Assembly: GCF_009733595.1 (NCBI RefSeq)
Contig: NZ_WOFH01000004.1
Span: forward strand, 1-64,000
Direction of reading: 5' to 3'
DNA from: Actinomadura litoris
Lineage (GTDB): Bacteria > Actinomycetota > Actinomycetes > Streptosporangiales > Streptosporangiaceae
DNA: 64,000 nucleotides
In this document: piece by piece, positions 48,892 to 56,547 of the stretch
Position numbering within the stretch: position 1 is the first letter of the stretch
Layout: each line of letters opens with the position of its first letter
Program-made: the position numbers and the translations under genes
Notes under the pieces: model-generated
Database searches by the model: none
What the model was told of the DNA's origin: nothing
The model's input: only the letters and a program-made list of their open reading frames with translations

Positions 48892-50024
48892 GACGGGCAC
48901 GCCTTCTCGGCCGCCGTCCGCTCGAAGGTGTAGCCGTCCTGGATCTTCGCGGACGCCGGTGTCGCGGGCAGGTCCTGGAAGAGCTTCGGGTCCGCGGACA
49001 TCACCTTGAGGATCGGGCCGGGACGGAAGAGCTTGTTGACGTCGAAGCCGGGCTTGACCTTCCCCTGCGCGGCCAGCAGCCGGGCGACGGTGTCGAGCGC
49101 GAGGTAGTTGCAGGCGGAGAAGCGCGGGTCGAGCTGCTTGACGTTGTGCTTCATCGCCTCGGCGGCCACCTCCTTCTTGGTGCCGGGCAGCCACCGGGTC
49201 GCGGCGTCGGCCGCCTTGTCCGGGTTCTGGCGCATCCACTGGTCGGTGGTCGCCCGGGCGGTGAGGAAGCGGCTGACGACGTCGGGGTGCTCCTGCGCGT
49301 ACTTGGGGGTGGTGACGATGTAGCCGACGAACGGGATGTGCCCGCCGCCGCGCAGCACCTCCTTCGCGCCGTCCACCTGCCGCGCGATGGTGATCGGGAA
49401 CGGGTCCCAGACGATGGCGACGTCGATGCCGCCCGACCTGAGCGCCACCGCCATGTCCGGCGGCTCGGTGTTCACGATCTTGACGTCGCCCGCCTTGAGC
49501 CCCGTCTTCTCCAGCAGCCCCAACAGGTACAGGTGGTTGATGGAGCCCTCGGAGACGCCGATGCGCTTGCCCCGCAGCGTCGTGAGGTTCCCGCCGTCCA
49601 CGCCGGACTTCGCGCTCGCCACCACGGCCATGGTGTCGTCGATGCTGAGCCTGCTGGCGGCGCCGGTGTAGTTGCCGACCAGCACCAGGTCGAGGCCCTT
49701 CTGGGCGGCGGCGATGGCCGGCGTGCCGACCTGCACGAAGTCCACCTGGCCGGCCTGGAGCGCGTTGAGCGCGTCCACGCCGGTCGGGAACGGGTCGGCG
49801 AGCTTCACGTTGAGGTTCTGGTCGTCGAAGTAGCCGGCCTCGACCCCGGCCGGCAGGCCGAGCTGGTCGATCGCCGAGACATATCCCGCGGAGACCTTGG
49901 TCGGGGCGTCCGCGCCGCCGCCGCCCGCGTCGTCATCGACGGTGGACCCGCCGGAGCACCCCGCGAGCAACGACACGATGCCCGAGCAGGCCACCACGGC
50001 GAGGTGGCGTTTCACGCGCAACAT
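48888..50024 (-). CDS. ABC substrate-binding lipoprotein (SsuA/TauA-like)
   Basis: 378 residues from ATG 50024; the SD AGGAG lies in the end of the kdgK-like gene, 7 nt from the ATG. Lipoprotein signal with lipobox LLAGC (Cys23), then an acidic Gly-rich linker. The NMT1/THI5-SsuA fold shows in DQLGLPAGVEAGYFDDQNLNV, DALNALQAGQVDFVQVGTPA, GKRIGVSEGSINHLYLLGLL and GGIDVAIVWDPFPITIARQ. It captures the substrate outside the cell for the two permeases. The substrate is unknown; context suggests the product of the exported enzymes rather than a sulfonate, because no sulfonate monooxygenase or dioxygenase of the Ssu/Tau type is present. Confidence 0.92.
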   Translation of the reverse strand: MLRVKRHLAVVACSGIVSLLAGCSGGSTVDDDAGGGGADAPTKVSAGYVSAIDQLGLPAGVEAGYFDDQNLNVKLADPFPTGVDALNALQAGQVDFVQVGTPAIAAAQKGLDLVLVGNYTGAASRLSIDDTMAVVASAKSGVDGGNLTTLRGKRIGVSEGSINHLYLLGLLEKTGLKAGDVKIVNTEPPDMAVALRSGGIDVAIVWDPFPITIARQVDGAKEVLRGGGHIPFVGYIVTTPKYAQEHPDVVSRFLTARATTDQWMRQNPDKAADAATRWLPGTKKEVAAEAMKHNVKQLDPRFSACNYLALDTVARLLAAQGKVKPGFDVNKLFRPGPILKVMSADPKLFQDLPATPASAKIQDGYTFERTAAEKACPS

Positions 50025-50027
50025 GAC

Positions 50028-50996
50028 TCATCTCCTGATCGGTCTGGACGGTTGGACGGGTCGGTGGCCCCCGGCGAGCGCGGCGTCCACGGTGCCGCGG
50101 CGGGGGATGGGGGTGACCGCGCCCGGGCCGGTCGTGGTGAGCGCCGCCGCCACCGCCGCGTAGCGGGCGGCCTCGGGCACCGGCTCGCCGTCCAGCAGCC
50201 GGGCCGCGAACGCGCCGTCGAAGGTGTCGCCGGCCCCGGTGGGATCGACCTGCCGCACGGGGTGCGGGTCGATCCGGGTGACCGTGCCCTCGTGGGCCAC
50301 CAGCGCGCCCTCGGCCCCCATCTTCAGCACCACGATGGACGGCCCCCGCCGCACGAAGGCCGCCAGCACGTCCCGCGGGTCGTCCGCCCCGGTGAGGGCC
50401 CGGCCCTCGGTGAGGTTCGGCAGCGCGATGTCGCACAGCTCGACGGCGCGCATGATCACCGCGCGGGCGCGCTCCGCCGGCCAGAGCGCGGGCCGCAGGT
50501 TCGGGTCGTAGCTGACCAGCGCGCCGGCCCGCCGCGCCAGCTCCATGGCGTGGAAGCCCGCGTCGCAGGCCGACGGGCTGATCGCCTGGGTGATCCCGCT
50601 GAGGTGCACCAGGCGCGCCCGGCTCACGGCGTCCACCGGGATGTCCTGGGGCGCGAGCCGGCTGGCCGGGGAGTCCGCGCGGTAGTAGACGAACCTGCTC
50701 TCCGCCTCCGTGCGGGAGACGAAGTAGATGCCGGTCCGCCCGCCCGCCTCGCGCACGACGTGGTCGGTGCCGACCCCCTCCCGCTCCCACATGCGCACGA
50801 GTGCCGCGCCGAAATCGTCGTCGCCGATCCGGGTGACATAGCCGGCGCGGGCGCCCGAGCGGGCCGCGGCCACGGCGAAGTTGGAGGTGTCGCCGCCGTA
50901 GCCGACGGTGAACGCGTCGTCGTCCTGGATCGGCCGGGCGCCGTCGATCCTGGTGTTGAACTCCAGGAGCGGCTCGCCCACCGCGAGGATGTCCAC
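50028..50996 (-). CDS. kdgK: PfkB sugar kinase of 2-keto-3-deoxygluconate kinase type
   Basis: 322 residues from GTG 50996, 2 bp after the rraA-like stop. N-terminus DILAVGEPLLEFNTR and GYGGDTSNFAVAAARSG are the KdgK pattern; VSYDPNLRPALWP (161-173) matches the KDG-kinase substrate/nucleotide loop; DPTGAGDTFDGAF (251-263) is the PfkB signature with catalytic Asp257. Phosphorylates 2-keto-3-deoxygluconate or a related 2-keto-3-deoxy sugar acid at O6. No KDPG aldolase is in the window, so the downstream step is either housekeeping or done by the RraA-like protein. Confidence 0.85.
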   Translation of the reverse strand: MDILAVGEPLLEFNTRIDGARPIQDDDAFTVGYGGDTSNFAVAAARSGARAGYVTRIGDDDFGAALVRMWEREGVGTDHVVREAGGRTGIYFVSRTEAESRFVYYRADSPASRLAPQDIPVDAVSRARLVHLSGITQAISPSACDAGFHAMELARRAGALVSYDPNLRPALWPAERARAVIMRAVELCDIALPNLTEGRALTGADDPRDVLAAFVRRGPSIVVLKMGAEGALVAHEGTVTRIDPHPVRQVDPTGAGDTFDGAFAARLLDGEPVPEAARYAAVAAALTTTGPGAVTPIPRRGTVDAALAGGHRPVQPSRPIRR

Positions 50997-50998
50997 GC

Positions 50999-51658
50999 TC
51001 AGATCCGGCCGTGCTTCTCGATGCCGCCGCGCAGCGAGCCCGACTCCAGGATCAGCGCGGTCTGCTCCCGCTCCCGCCGCTCGATCTCCAGCGCCGCCTC
51101 CAGGACCGAGGCGGCGCGCTCGGAGGGCACGCACACCACCCCGTCGGCGTCGGCGACGATGAGGTCGCCGGGGCGCACCGCCACGCCGCCCATCTCCACC
51201 GGTTCGTTCAGGGACACCGTGCGGTAGCGGCCCACGGTGGTCGCGGGCACGCTGCCGCGCGCGTAGATGGGGAAGTCCGGGTAGTCGCGGCGGATCTCCT
51301 CGACGTCGCGGACGCCGGCGTCGAGCACCGCGCCGGCCACCCGGTTGGCCACCGCCCCCGCCGCCATCAGCCCGCCCCACACGGCGACGTCGGCGCCGCC
51401 GGCGGCGATGCAGATGACGCTGCCCGCCTCCGACTCGTCGATGGCCCGCAGCGCGTGCTCCGGCGGGGCCGGCTCGGGCGAGGGCACCTCCAGCACCGTC
51501 GCCGCCGGGCCGACGAGCCGGCCCGCGCCGGGGAGCATCTGCCGGACGCTGCCGGACAGGAAGCCGCGGCGCCCGCCCAGTTCCACCGCGTCGGCCACCG
51601 ACGCGGTCGCGATGGCACGGAATGCGGTGATGATATCGGCGGAAAGCGTCGTGGTCAT
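50999..51658 (-). CDS. RraA-like 4-hydroxy-4-methyl-2-oxoglutarate aldolase family protein
   Basis: 219 residues from ATG 51658 with GGAG six bases upstream; the ATG at 51679 has no SD. RraA/MenG-like fold: ATASVADAVELGGRRGFLSG, GRLVGPAATVLEVPSP, WGGLMAAGAVANRVAGAVLDAG (as two parts), GVRDVEEIRRDYPDFPIYARG, and GDLIVADADGVVCVPSE. Members are class II pyruvate aldolases acting on 2-keto acids with 4-hydroxyl groups, or oxaloacetate decarboxylases. First gene of the seven-gene transporter/kinase operon, so it probably cleaves the phosphorylated or unphosphorylated keto-deoxy sugar acid. Confidence 0.85.
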   Translation of the reverse strand: MTTTLSADIITAFRAIATASVADAVELGGRRGFLSGSVRQMLPGAGRLVGPAATVLEVPSPEPAPPEHALRAIDESEAGSVICIAAGGADVAVWGGLMAAGAVANRVAGAVLDAGVRDVEEIRRDYPDFPIYARGSVPATTVGRYRTVSLNEPVEMGGVAVRPGDLIVADADGVVCVPSERAASVLEAALEIERREREQTALILESGSLRGGIEKHGRI

Positions 51659-51781
51659 GGCGGGCTCCGTTCTCTGCAAAAGCGTTCCCTGTAGCGCGCC
51701 GCATTCCGGGAGCGAAATTGGTCAGGCGTGACGGCCCGGTGGTGCGGCTACTGGAAACTGTAGAAGCGGATTGTCGGAGCG

Positions 51782-51827
51782 GTTAAGGCTGAGGCTCGAA
51801 TGCAGGTATTCGACAAATGGATGCCGG
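51782..51827 (-). promoter_or_regulatory. 46-bp conserved control block upstream of the RraA-KdgK-ABC operon
   Basis: Partner of the block at 44639-44684. Here it also contains a perfect 6-bp inverted repeat TCGAAT-N6-ATTCGA (around 51795-51812), the likely regulator contact. It lies 124 bp upstream of the rraA-like ATG and just beyond the 3' end of the second LysR gene. Confidence 0.65.
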
Positions 51828-51830
51828 CCG

Positions 51831-52856
51831 CTATACGGCGGCCGGCAGCGAGGGCGGGGCGGCGCCCGGCCGCCCGGCGCGGGTGCCCGCCGGGCCCCTG
51901 GCCGCGCCCGTCCGGCGCTCGGCGGACGCCGTCCACGGCCACGCGGGCGGGGCGAGCCGGCACAGGCAGTCCCGCACCGCCTCCACGGCGGGCGACCCGC
52001 CCTCGCCCTGCCGCCGCCAGAGGGCGACGACGCGCTCGAAGCCCGCGCCGGCGAGCGGGACCAGGCAGACGCCGTCGGTGTTGGCGGTGGTCATGGCGAG
52101 CGCGTTCGTGATGCCGACGCCCAGGCCGTGGCGGACCAGGGAGATCAGCGTCTGCGGCTGGTTGGTGCGCTCGCTGATCACCGGGTGCAGCCCGTGGTTG
52201 GCGAACGCGAGGTTGGTCTCGTACTGCTGGGAGTGGCCGTCGTCGATCTCCCCGATGCTGATCACCGGCAGCCTGGCGGCCTGCGCCAGCGTCACCTCCG
52301 GCTCGCGGGCCAGCGGGTGGTCGGCGCGGAACACGGCGACGAGCGGCTCGCGCCACAGCACCTCGCTGGTCACCCGGTCGGAGTTGACCAGCGGGTGCAG
52401 CGGGCGCGCGGCCAGGTCGACGCCGCCGTCGGCGAGCCGCTCGCCGATGTCCAGGCTGGTGCCCTCGTGCAGCACCAGGCGGACCTGCGGATGGGTCTCC
52501 CGCAGCGCCCGCACCGCCCGGGGGTACAGGTACGCCGCGACGCTGGGGTAGCAGCCCAGCCGCACCGTCCCGCAGACGCTCCCCGCCGCCGTCTCGGCGA
52601 GCAGGTCGAGCCGCCGGATGATCTCCTCGGCGTGCGGGAGCAGCCCGCGGCCCTCGGGGGTGAGGATGGCCGGCTGAACGGAACGGTCCACAAGACGCCG
52701 GCCGACCAGCCGCTCCAGGGCGGCGACATGGCTGCTGACACGGGGCTGGGAGCGGTAGAGGGTCCGGGCGGCGGCGGAGAAGCTGCCGTGGCGGGCCACC
52801 GCCACGAAGCTCGCGATCCAGTCGATGCGGTAGTGATGCGCGCTGTTGAGGTCCAT
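51831..52856 (-). CDS. LysR-type regulator (second of two paralogues)
   Basis: 341 residues from ATG 52856 (SD GGGAGG, 7 nt). HTH: IDWIASFVAVARHGSFSAAAR, LYRSQPRVSSHVAALERLVG. Effector domain: VRLGCYPSVAAYLYPRAVRAL, GGVDLAARPLHPLV, HPLAREPEVTLAQAARLPVI, ERTNQPQTLISLVRHGLGVGI (two parts), TTANTDGVCLVPLAG. A poorly ordered Ala/Pro/Arg tail of about 35 residues follows. It is a duplicate of the LysR at 44848-45810; each sits next to one operon that carries the conserved block. An inverted repeat ACCGAT-N15-ATCGGT lies upstream. Confidence 0.92.
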   Translation of the reverse strand: MDLNSAHHYRIDWIASFVAVARHGSFSAAARTLYRSQPRVSSHVAALERLVGRRLVDRSVQPAILTPEGRGLLPHAEEIIRRLDLLAETAAGSVCGTVRLGCYPSVAAYLYPRAVRALRETHPQVRLVLHEGTSLDIGERLADGGVDLAARPLHPLVNSDRVTSEVLWREPLVAVFRADHPLAREPEVTLAQAARLPVISIGEIDDGHSQQYETNLAFANHGLHPVISERTNQPQTLISLVRHGLGVGITNALAMTTANTDGVCLVPLAGAGFERVVALWRRQGEGGSPAVEAVRDCLCRLAPPAWPWTASAERRTGAARGPAGTRAGRPGAAPPSLPAAV

Positions 52857-52903
52857 GGCACGTCCTCCCAAACCGAGATCGTCGAGAACCTTACATGCGG
52901 CGC

Positions 52904-52930
52904 ACCGATAGTTAAATGGTGCAGATCGGT
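52904..52930. promoter_or_regulatory. inverted repeat upstream of the second lysR
   Basis: ACCGAT (52904-52909) and ATCGGT (52925-52930), perfect 6-bp arms with a 15-bp spacer in an AT-richer stretch (AGTTAAATGG). Candidate autoregulatory LysR site; T-N11-A-type halves are possible but not unique. Confidence 0.4.
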
Positions 52931-52952
52931 TGTTGAGGCCCCTGGGGTGCCG

Positions 52953-53441
52953 TCAGCGGACGAACTGGTCGGCGTAGTCGGCGCCGAGGCCGTTCCGCGC
53001 GTAGTGGGCCCGGCACATGTCGATCTTGGTGAACGTGTCCTCGTAGCCGATCTGCTCACCGTGCTCGTCGACGTAGGCCATGGCGCCCGTGATGTTGAAG
53101 AACGTGACCATCTCGGGGCAGTCCGGGGGCACCTCCAGGGTGTGGATCTCGCCGGGGGGCTCGTAGACGAAGTGGCCGGCCTCGGCGACCCAGTCGTGCT
53201 CGTGGTACTGCCACCTGCCCTTGAGCACGTAGCCGAAGACGACCCCCGGGTGGCGGTGCCGCGAGACGATCCCGGCGGCGGTCACCTTGAGCAGGTTGCA
53301 CCACTGCCCGGTCACGGTGTTGAACATCAGCGGCCGGAACCACACGTTCGGCGCCTGCGGCACCCAGACCCGGTCGTCGTCGGGCACCGCGGCCACGGCG
53401 ATCTCCGGCGGCACGGCGGAGGACATGGGAATGGCGACCAT
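52953..53441 (-). CDS. cupin, 2,4'-dihydroxyacetophenone dioxygenase-like
   Basis: 162 residues from ATG 53441, SD AAAGGA. Single-domain cupin with metal ligands in VSRHRHPGVVFGYVLKG (His62, His64), WQYHEHDWVAEAGHFVYEPP and EIHTLEVP (His100). The arrangement resembles the iron-dependent 2,4'-dihydroxyacetophenone dioxygenase/acetylacetone dioxygenase group, which cleave a C-C bond next to a ketone. Cotranscribed with the SDR 42 bp upstream. It may act on a diketone or keto intermediate of the nearby pathway; the link is inference. Confidence 0.78.
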   Translation of the reverse strand: MVAIPMSSAVPPEIAVAAVPDDDRVWVPQAPNVWFRPLMFNTVTGQWCNLLKVTAAGIVSRHRHPGVVFGYVLKGRWQYHEHDWVAEAGHFVYEPPGEIHTLEVPPDCPEMVTFFNITGAMAYVDEHGEQIGYEDTFTKIDMCRAHYARNGLGADYADQFVR

Positions 53442-53483
53442 GACATCGGTCCTTTCTGGGAATTCGGGAATCGGTGATCCGGC

Positions 53484-54212
53484 TCAGGCGGCCAGATATC
53501 CGCCGTCGACCGCCAGCACGGCGCCGGTGATGAACGCGGCGTCGGGACCGGCGAGGAACGACACGGCGCCCGCGATGTCCGCGGGCATGCCCCAGCGCCC
53601 CATCGGCGTGCGGTCGAGGATGCGGCGGCTGGTCTCGTCGCTCTCGTGCAGTTCGCGGGTCAGCCCGGTGCGGATCCAGCCCGGCGCGACGGCGTTCACC
53701 CGGATCCCCTCGTCCGCCCAGGCCACGGCGAGGGACTTGGTCAGCTGCAGCACGCCGCCCTTGCTGGCGCTGTAGGCCGGGACCCGGCCGCCGCCGAAGA
53801 AGCTCAGCATGGACGCGATGTTGACGATGCAGCCGCGCGAGCCGGCCAGCGCCGAGCGGGCGGCGAGGCAGCTGCGCATGGTGCCGGTGAGGTTGATCCC
53901 GACGACGTCGGCGAACACCTCGGACTCGAACTCCCGGCCGCGCGCGATGACGCCGACCGCGTTGATGAGGACGTGCAGCTCCTCGAACGCGCCCACGAAC
54001 CGGCGGAGCTCGTCCTCCCGCCGGACGTCGAGCTCCACCCTCTTCACGTTCTCGGGCAGTTCGCGCACAGCGCCTGCAGCGTCGAGTCCGGCGGCGACGA
54101 CGTCGTCCCCGTCGGCGGCGAAACGGCCGGCGATCGCGGCGCCGATCCCGCTGGTCCCGCCGATCACCACCACGGTCCGTCCCCCGGGCCCCGCAACGCG
54201 GTCATCGTGCAC
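53484..54212 (-). CDS. short-chain dehydrogenase/reductase
   Basis: 242 residues from GTG 54212 with GGAGGAG upstream; the ATG at 54254 lacks an SD. Classical SDR: VVVIGGTSGIGAAIAGRF (15-32), NAVGVIARG (84-92), catalytic Ser134 in NIASMLSFFG, Tyr147 and Lys151 in YSASKGG, VNAVAPGWIRT. NAD(P)-dependent oxidation or reduction of an alcohol/ketone, often a sugar or sugar acid in this group (2-deoxy-D-gluconate/KDG-type dehydrogenases). First gene of the SDR-cupin pair on the same strand as the LysR and ABC genes. Confidence 0.88.
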   Translation of the reverse strand: MHDDRVAGPGGRTVVVIGGTSGIGAAIAGRFAADGDDVVAAGLDAAGAVRELPENVKRVELDVRREDELRRFVGAFEELHVLINAVGVIARGREFESEVFADVVGINLTGTMRSCLAARSALAGSRGCIVNIASMLSFFGGGRVPAYSASKGGVLQLTKSLAVAWADEGIRVNAVAPGWIRTGLTRELHESDETSRRILDRTPMGRWGMPADIAGAVSFLAGPDAAFITGAVLAVDGGYLAA

Positions 54213-54307
54213 GGCTGTCTCCTCCAGTGTTCGGCTCCGATGCGTCGGACCCACTTGAACACAGGGGACGAACGGCCGTCAGGCCCCATACGGGAGGGGA
54301 ATGAGGG

Positions 54308-55276
54308 TCATTCGGATGCCCTGGCGGTGGCGCCGAACGCCCGGCGGTAGTCGCGGGGCGGCAGGCCGACGTGGCGGGTGAAGTGGTGGCGCATGGTGAG
54401 GGGGGTGCCGAAGCCGCATCGGCGGGCGATGGCGGCGATGGGCAGCTCGCTGACCTCCAGGAGGTGCTGGGCCGCCAGGACGCGCTGGGCCAGGAGCCAT
54501 TGCAGCGGGGTGTCGCCGGTCGTCTGGACGAAGCGGCGGGTGAAGCTGCGCTCGGCCATGCGGGCGAGGCCCGCCATCTCGGGGACGGTCCACGGGTGCG
54601 CCAGGTCGTCGAGGACGCGTTCGCGTAGCGCCGAGAGGGCGTCGTCCCGTCCGCTGCGGGCCGGGACGGGGCGGGCGATGAACTGCGCCTGCCCGCCGGG
54701 CCGGAACGGCGCGGTGACCATGGTGCGGGCGATCTCGGCCGCCGCGGCGGCGCCGTGGTCGCGGCGGACCAGGTGCAGGCACAGGTCGATGCCCGCGGCC
54801 ACGCCCGCGGAGGTCCACACGGCGCCGTCCCCGACGAACAGGACGTTGGGGTCCACAGTCACCCCGGGGTGGCGGCGGGCGAGTTCGTCGGCGTCGAGCC
54901 AGTGCGCGGTGGCGCGGCGCCCTTCCAGCAGGCCGGCGGCGGCCAGCAGGAACGCGCCGGAGCACAGGGACGCCACGGTGGCGCCGCGCGCGTGGGCGGC
55001 GCGCAGTGCGGCCGGCACGTCCGGGTGGACGGGCCCGGTGGGGTGCCGGACCCCGGGAACGACGACCAGGTCGCACTCGTCCAGACCGTCCAGGCCATGG
55101 TCGGGGACGCAGGTCACCCCCGGTTGCATCGGCACCGTCGTGCCCTGGGGGCCGCAAATGCGCAGCTCGAACGGCGGGACGCCGCGGGCGGTGCGGTCGA
55201 GCCCCCAGACCTCGGTGGCCACGGCGTAGTCGAACACGCGGACGTGCTCGGTGACCAGGACTCCCACACGGAACAT
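54308..55276 (-). CDS. GlxA-type AraC regulator with DJ-1/PfpI-like domain
   Basis: 322 residues from ATG 55276. The N-terminal ~185 residues are a glutamine-amidotransferase/DJ-1-like sensor (FRVGVLVTEHVRVFDYAVATE, CDLVVVPGVRHPTGPVHPD, VASLCSGAFLLAAAGLLEG with a Cys elbow). The C-terminal ~100 residues are the AraC DNA-binding domain (HPWTVPEMAGLARMAERSFT, FVQTTGDTPLQWLLAQRVLA, IARRCGFGTPLTMRHHFTRH). Divergent from the DHA1 exporter across 104 bp and likely its regulator. Confidence 0.92.
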   Translation of the reverse strand: MFRVGVLVTEHVRVFDYAVATEVWGLDRTARGVPPFELRICGPQGTTVPMQPGVTCVPDHGLDGLDECDLVVVPGVRHPTGPVHPDVPAALRAAHARGATVASLCSGAFLLAAAGLLEGRRATAHWLDADELARRHPGVTVDPNVLFVGDGAVWTSAGVAAGIDLCLHLVRRDHGAAAAAEIARTMVTAPFRPGGQAQFIARPVPARSGRDDALSALRERVLDDLAHPWTVPEMAGLARMAERSFTRRFVQTTGDTPLQWLLAQRVLAAQHLLEVSELPIAAIARRCGFGTPLTMRHHFTRHVGLPPRDYRRAFGATARASE

Positions 55277-55380
55277 GGCGTAAATCTATCCCACATTGTC
55301 GTTTCAGCCACTCACGCCGCCCGCGGCCCGCCGACCAGGCTGGACACCGTTCTTTCCCGGGAGTTGAGGAGTGCGGCGCC

Positions 55381-56547
55381 ATGCCGTTGGCTTTGTTGGC
55401 CCTGGCCGTCACGGCGTTCGGGGTGGGGACCTCGGAGTTCGCCATCATGGGCCTGCTGCCGCAGGTCGCCCACGGGGTCGGGGTGTCGATCCCGGCCGCG
55501 GGGGGCCTGATCACCGGCTACGCCGCCGGTGTGATCGTCGGCGCGCCGCTGCTCACCGCGGCCTCGGCCAGGCTGCCGCGCCGCACGACCCTGCTGGTCG
55601 TCGCGGGGCTGCTGGCGGCGAGCAGCGTCCTGTCGGCGGTCGCGTCCGGCTACGGCGTGCTGCTGGTGGCCAGGGTGGTCGCGGGCGTGCCGCAGGGGGC
55701 GCTGTTCGGGGTCGGGTCGGTGGTCGCGGCGCAGCTCGTCCCGCCGGAGCGGCGGGCCGGCGCGATGTCGGTGATGTTCGGCGGGTTCACCATGGCGAAC
55801 GTGGCCGGAGTGCCGCTGGTGACGTGGCTGGGGCAGGTGGCGGGCTGGCGGGCCGCGTTCTGGGTGATCGCGGCGCTGGGCGCGCTGTCGATGGCCGGCA
55901 CCGCGGCGCTGGTCCCGCGCGGGCTGCGGCCCGAGGACGAGGCGGGGCTGCGTTCGGAGCTGGCGACGCTGCGGCGGCCCCAGGTCTGGCTCGCGATGGC
56001 GGTGACGACGGCGGGCTTCGGCGGCGTGTTCGCCTCCTTCACCTACGTCGCGCCGATGATGACCGCGGTCGCCGGGTTCGGCGCGTCCAGCATGACGGCG
56101 CTGCTGGTCGCCTTCGGGCTGGGCATGGCCACCGGGAACCTCGTGTCGGGCCGCTACGTGGGACGGCGCCTCATGCCCAGCCTGTACGTGTTCCTGGCCG
56201 GGCTGACCGTCGTGCTGAGCCTGTTCGTGGTGACCGCGCACAGCAGGGTCCCGGCGGCCTGCACCCTGTTCCTGCTGGGGCTGTTCGGATTCGCGACCGT
56301 CCCGGCGCTGCAGATGCGCGTCCTGGACAAGGCCGCGGGCGCGCCCGCCCTCGCCTCCGCGCTGAACATGTCGGCGTTCAACATCGCCAACGCGCTCGGC
56401 GCGTTCCTGGGCGGCACGGCGATCAGGGCCGGGTTCGGCTACACCGGCCCCAACGCCGTCGGCGCGGTGCTGGCCGCCACCGGGCTCGCCCTCGCCGCCT
56501 GCTCGGGTCTGGTCGACAAGCGCGCGGGGGCGGCGGTCGCACGATGA
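55381..56547 (+). CDS. DHA1-family MFS exporter (Cmx/CmlR-like)
   Basis: 388 residues from ATG 55381, SD GAGGAG. Twelve TM segments. ALAVTAFGVGTSEFAIMGLLP and GYAAGVIVGAPLLTA are hallmarks of the Cmx/CmlR/AraJ-like DHA1 group, with GVPQGALFGVGSVVAA and GFTMANVAGVPLVTWLGQ (motif C). Members export chloramphenicol, arabinose-like sugars or purines. Overlaps the methyltransferase gene by ATGA. Confidence 0.9.
   Translation: MPLALLALAVTAFGVGTSEFAIMGLLPQVAHGVGVSIPAAGGLITGYAAGVIVGAPLLTAASARLPRRTTLLVVAGLLAASSVLSAVASGYGVLLVARVVAGVPQGALFGVGSVVAAQLVPPERRAGAMSVMFGGFTMANVAGVPLVTWLGQVAGWRAAFWVIAALGALSMAGTAALVPRGLRPEDEAGLRSELATLRRPQVWLAMAVTTAGFGGVFASFTYVAPMMTAVAGFGASSMTALLVAFGLGMATGNLVSGRYVGRRLMPSLYVFLAGLTVVLSLFVVTAHSRVPAACTLFLLGLFGFATVPALQMRVLDKAAGAPALASALNMSAFNIANALGAFLGGTAIRAGFGYTGPNAVGAVLAATGLALAACSGLVDKRAGAAVAR

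Noticed and set aside
48888..50024. Taurine or alkanesulfonate as the transporter substrate
   Set aside because: No TauD, SsuD or SsuE homologue is in the operon or window; the enzymes present handle keto/sugar acids.
50028..50996. Fructokinase or ribokinase as the function of this PfkB protein
   Set aside because: N-terminus and YDPNLRPALWP loop fit the KDG-kinase subgroup better, although specificity still needs an assay.
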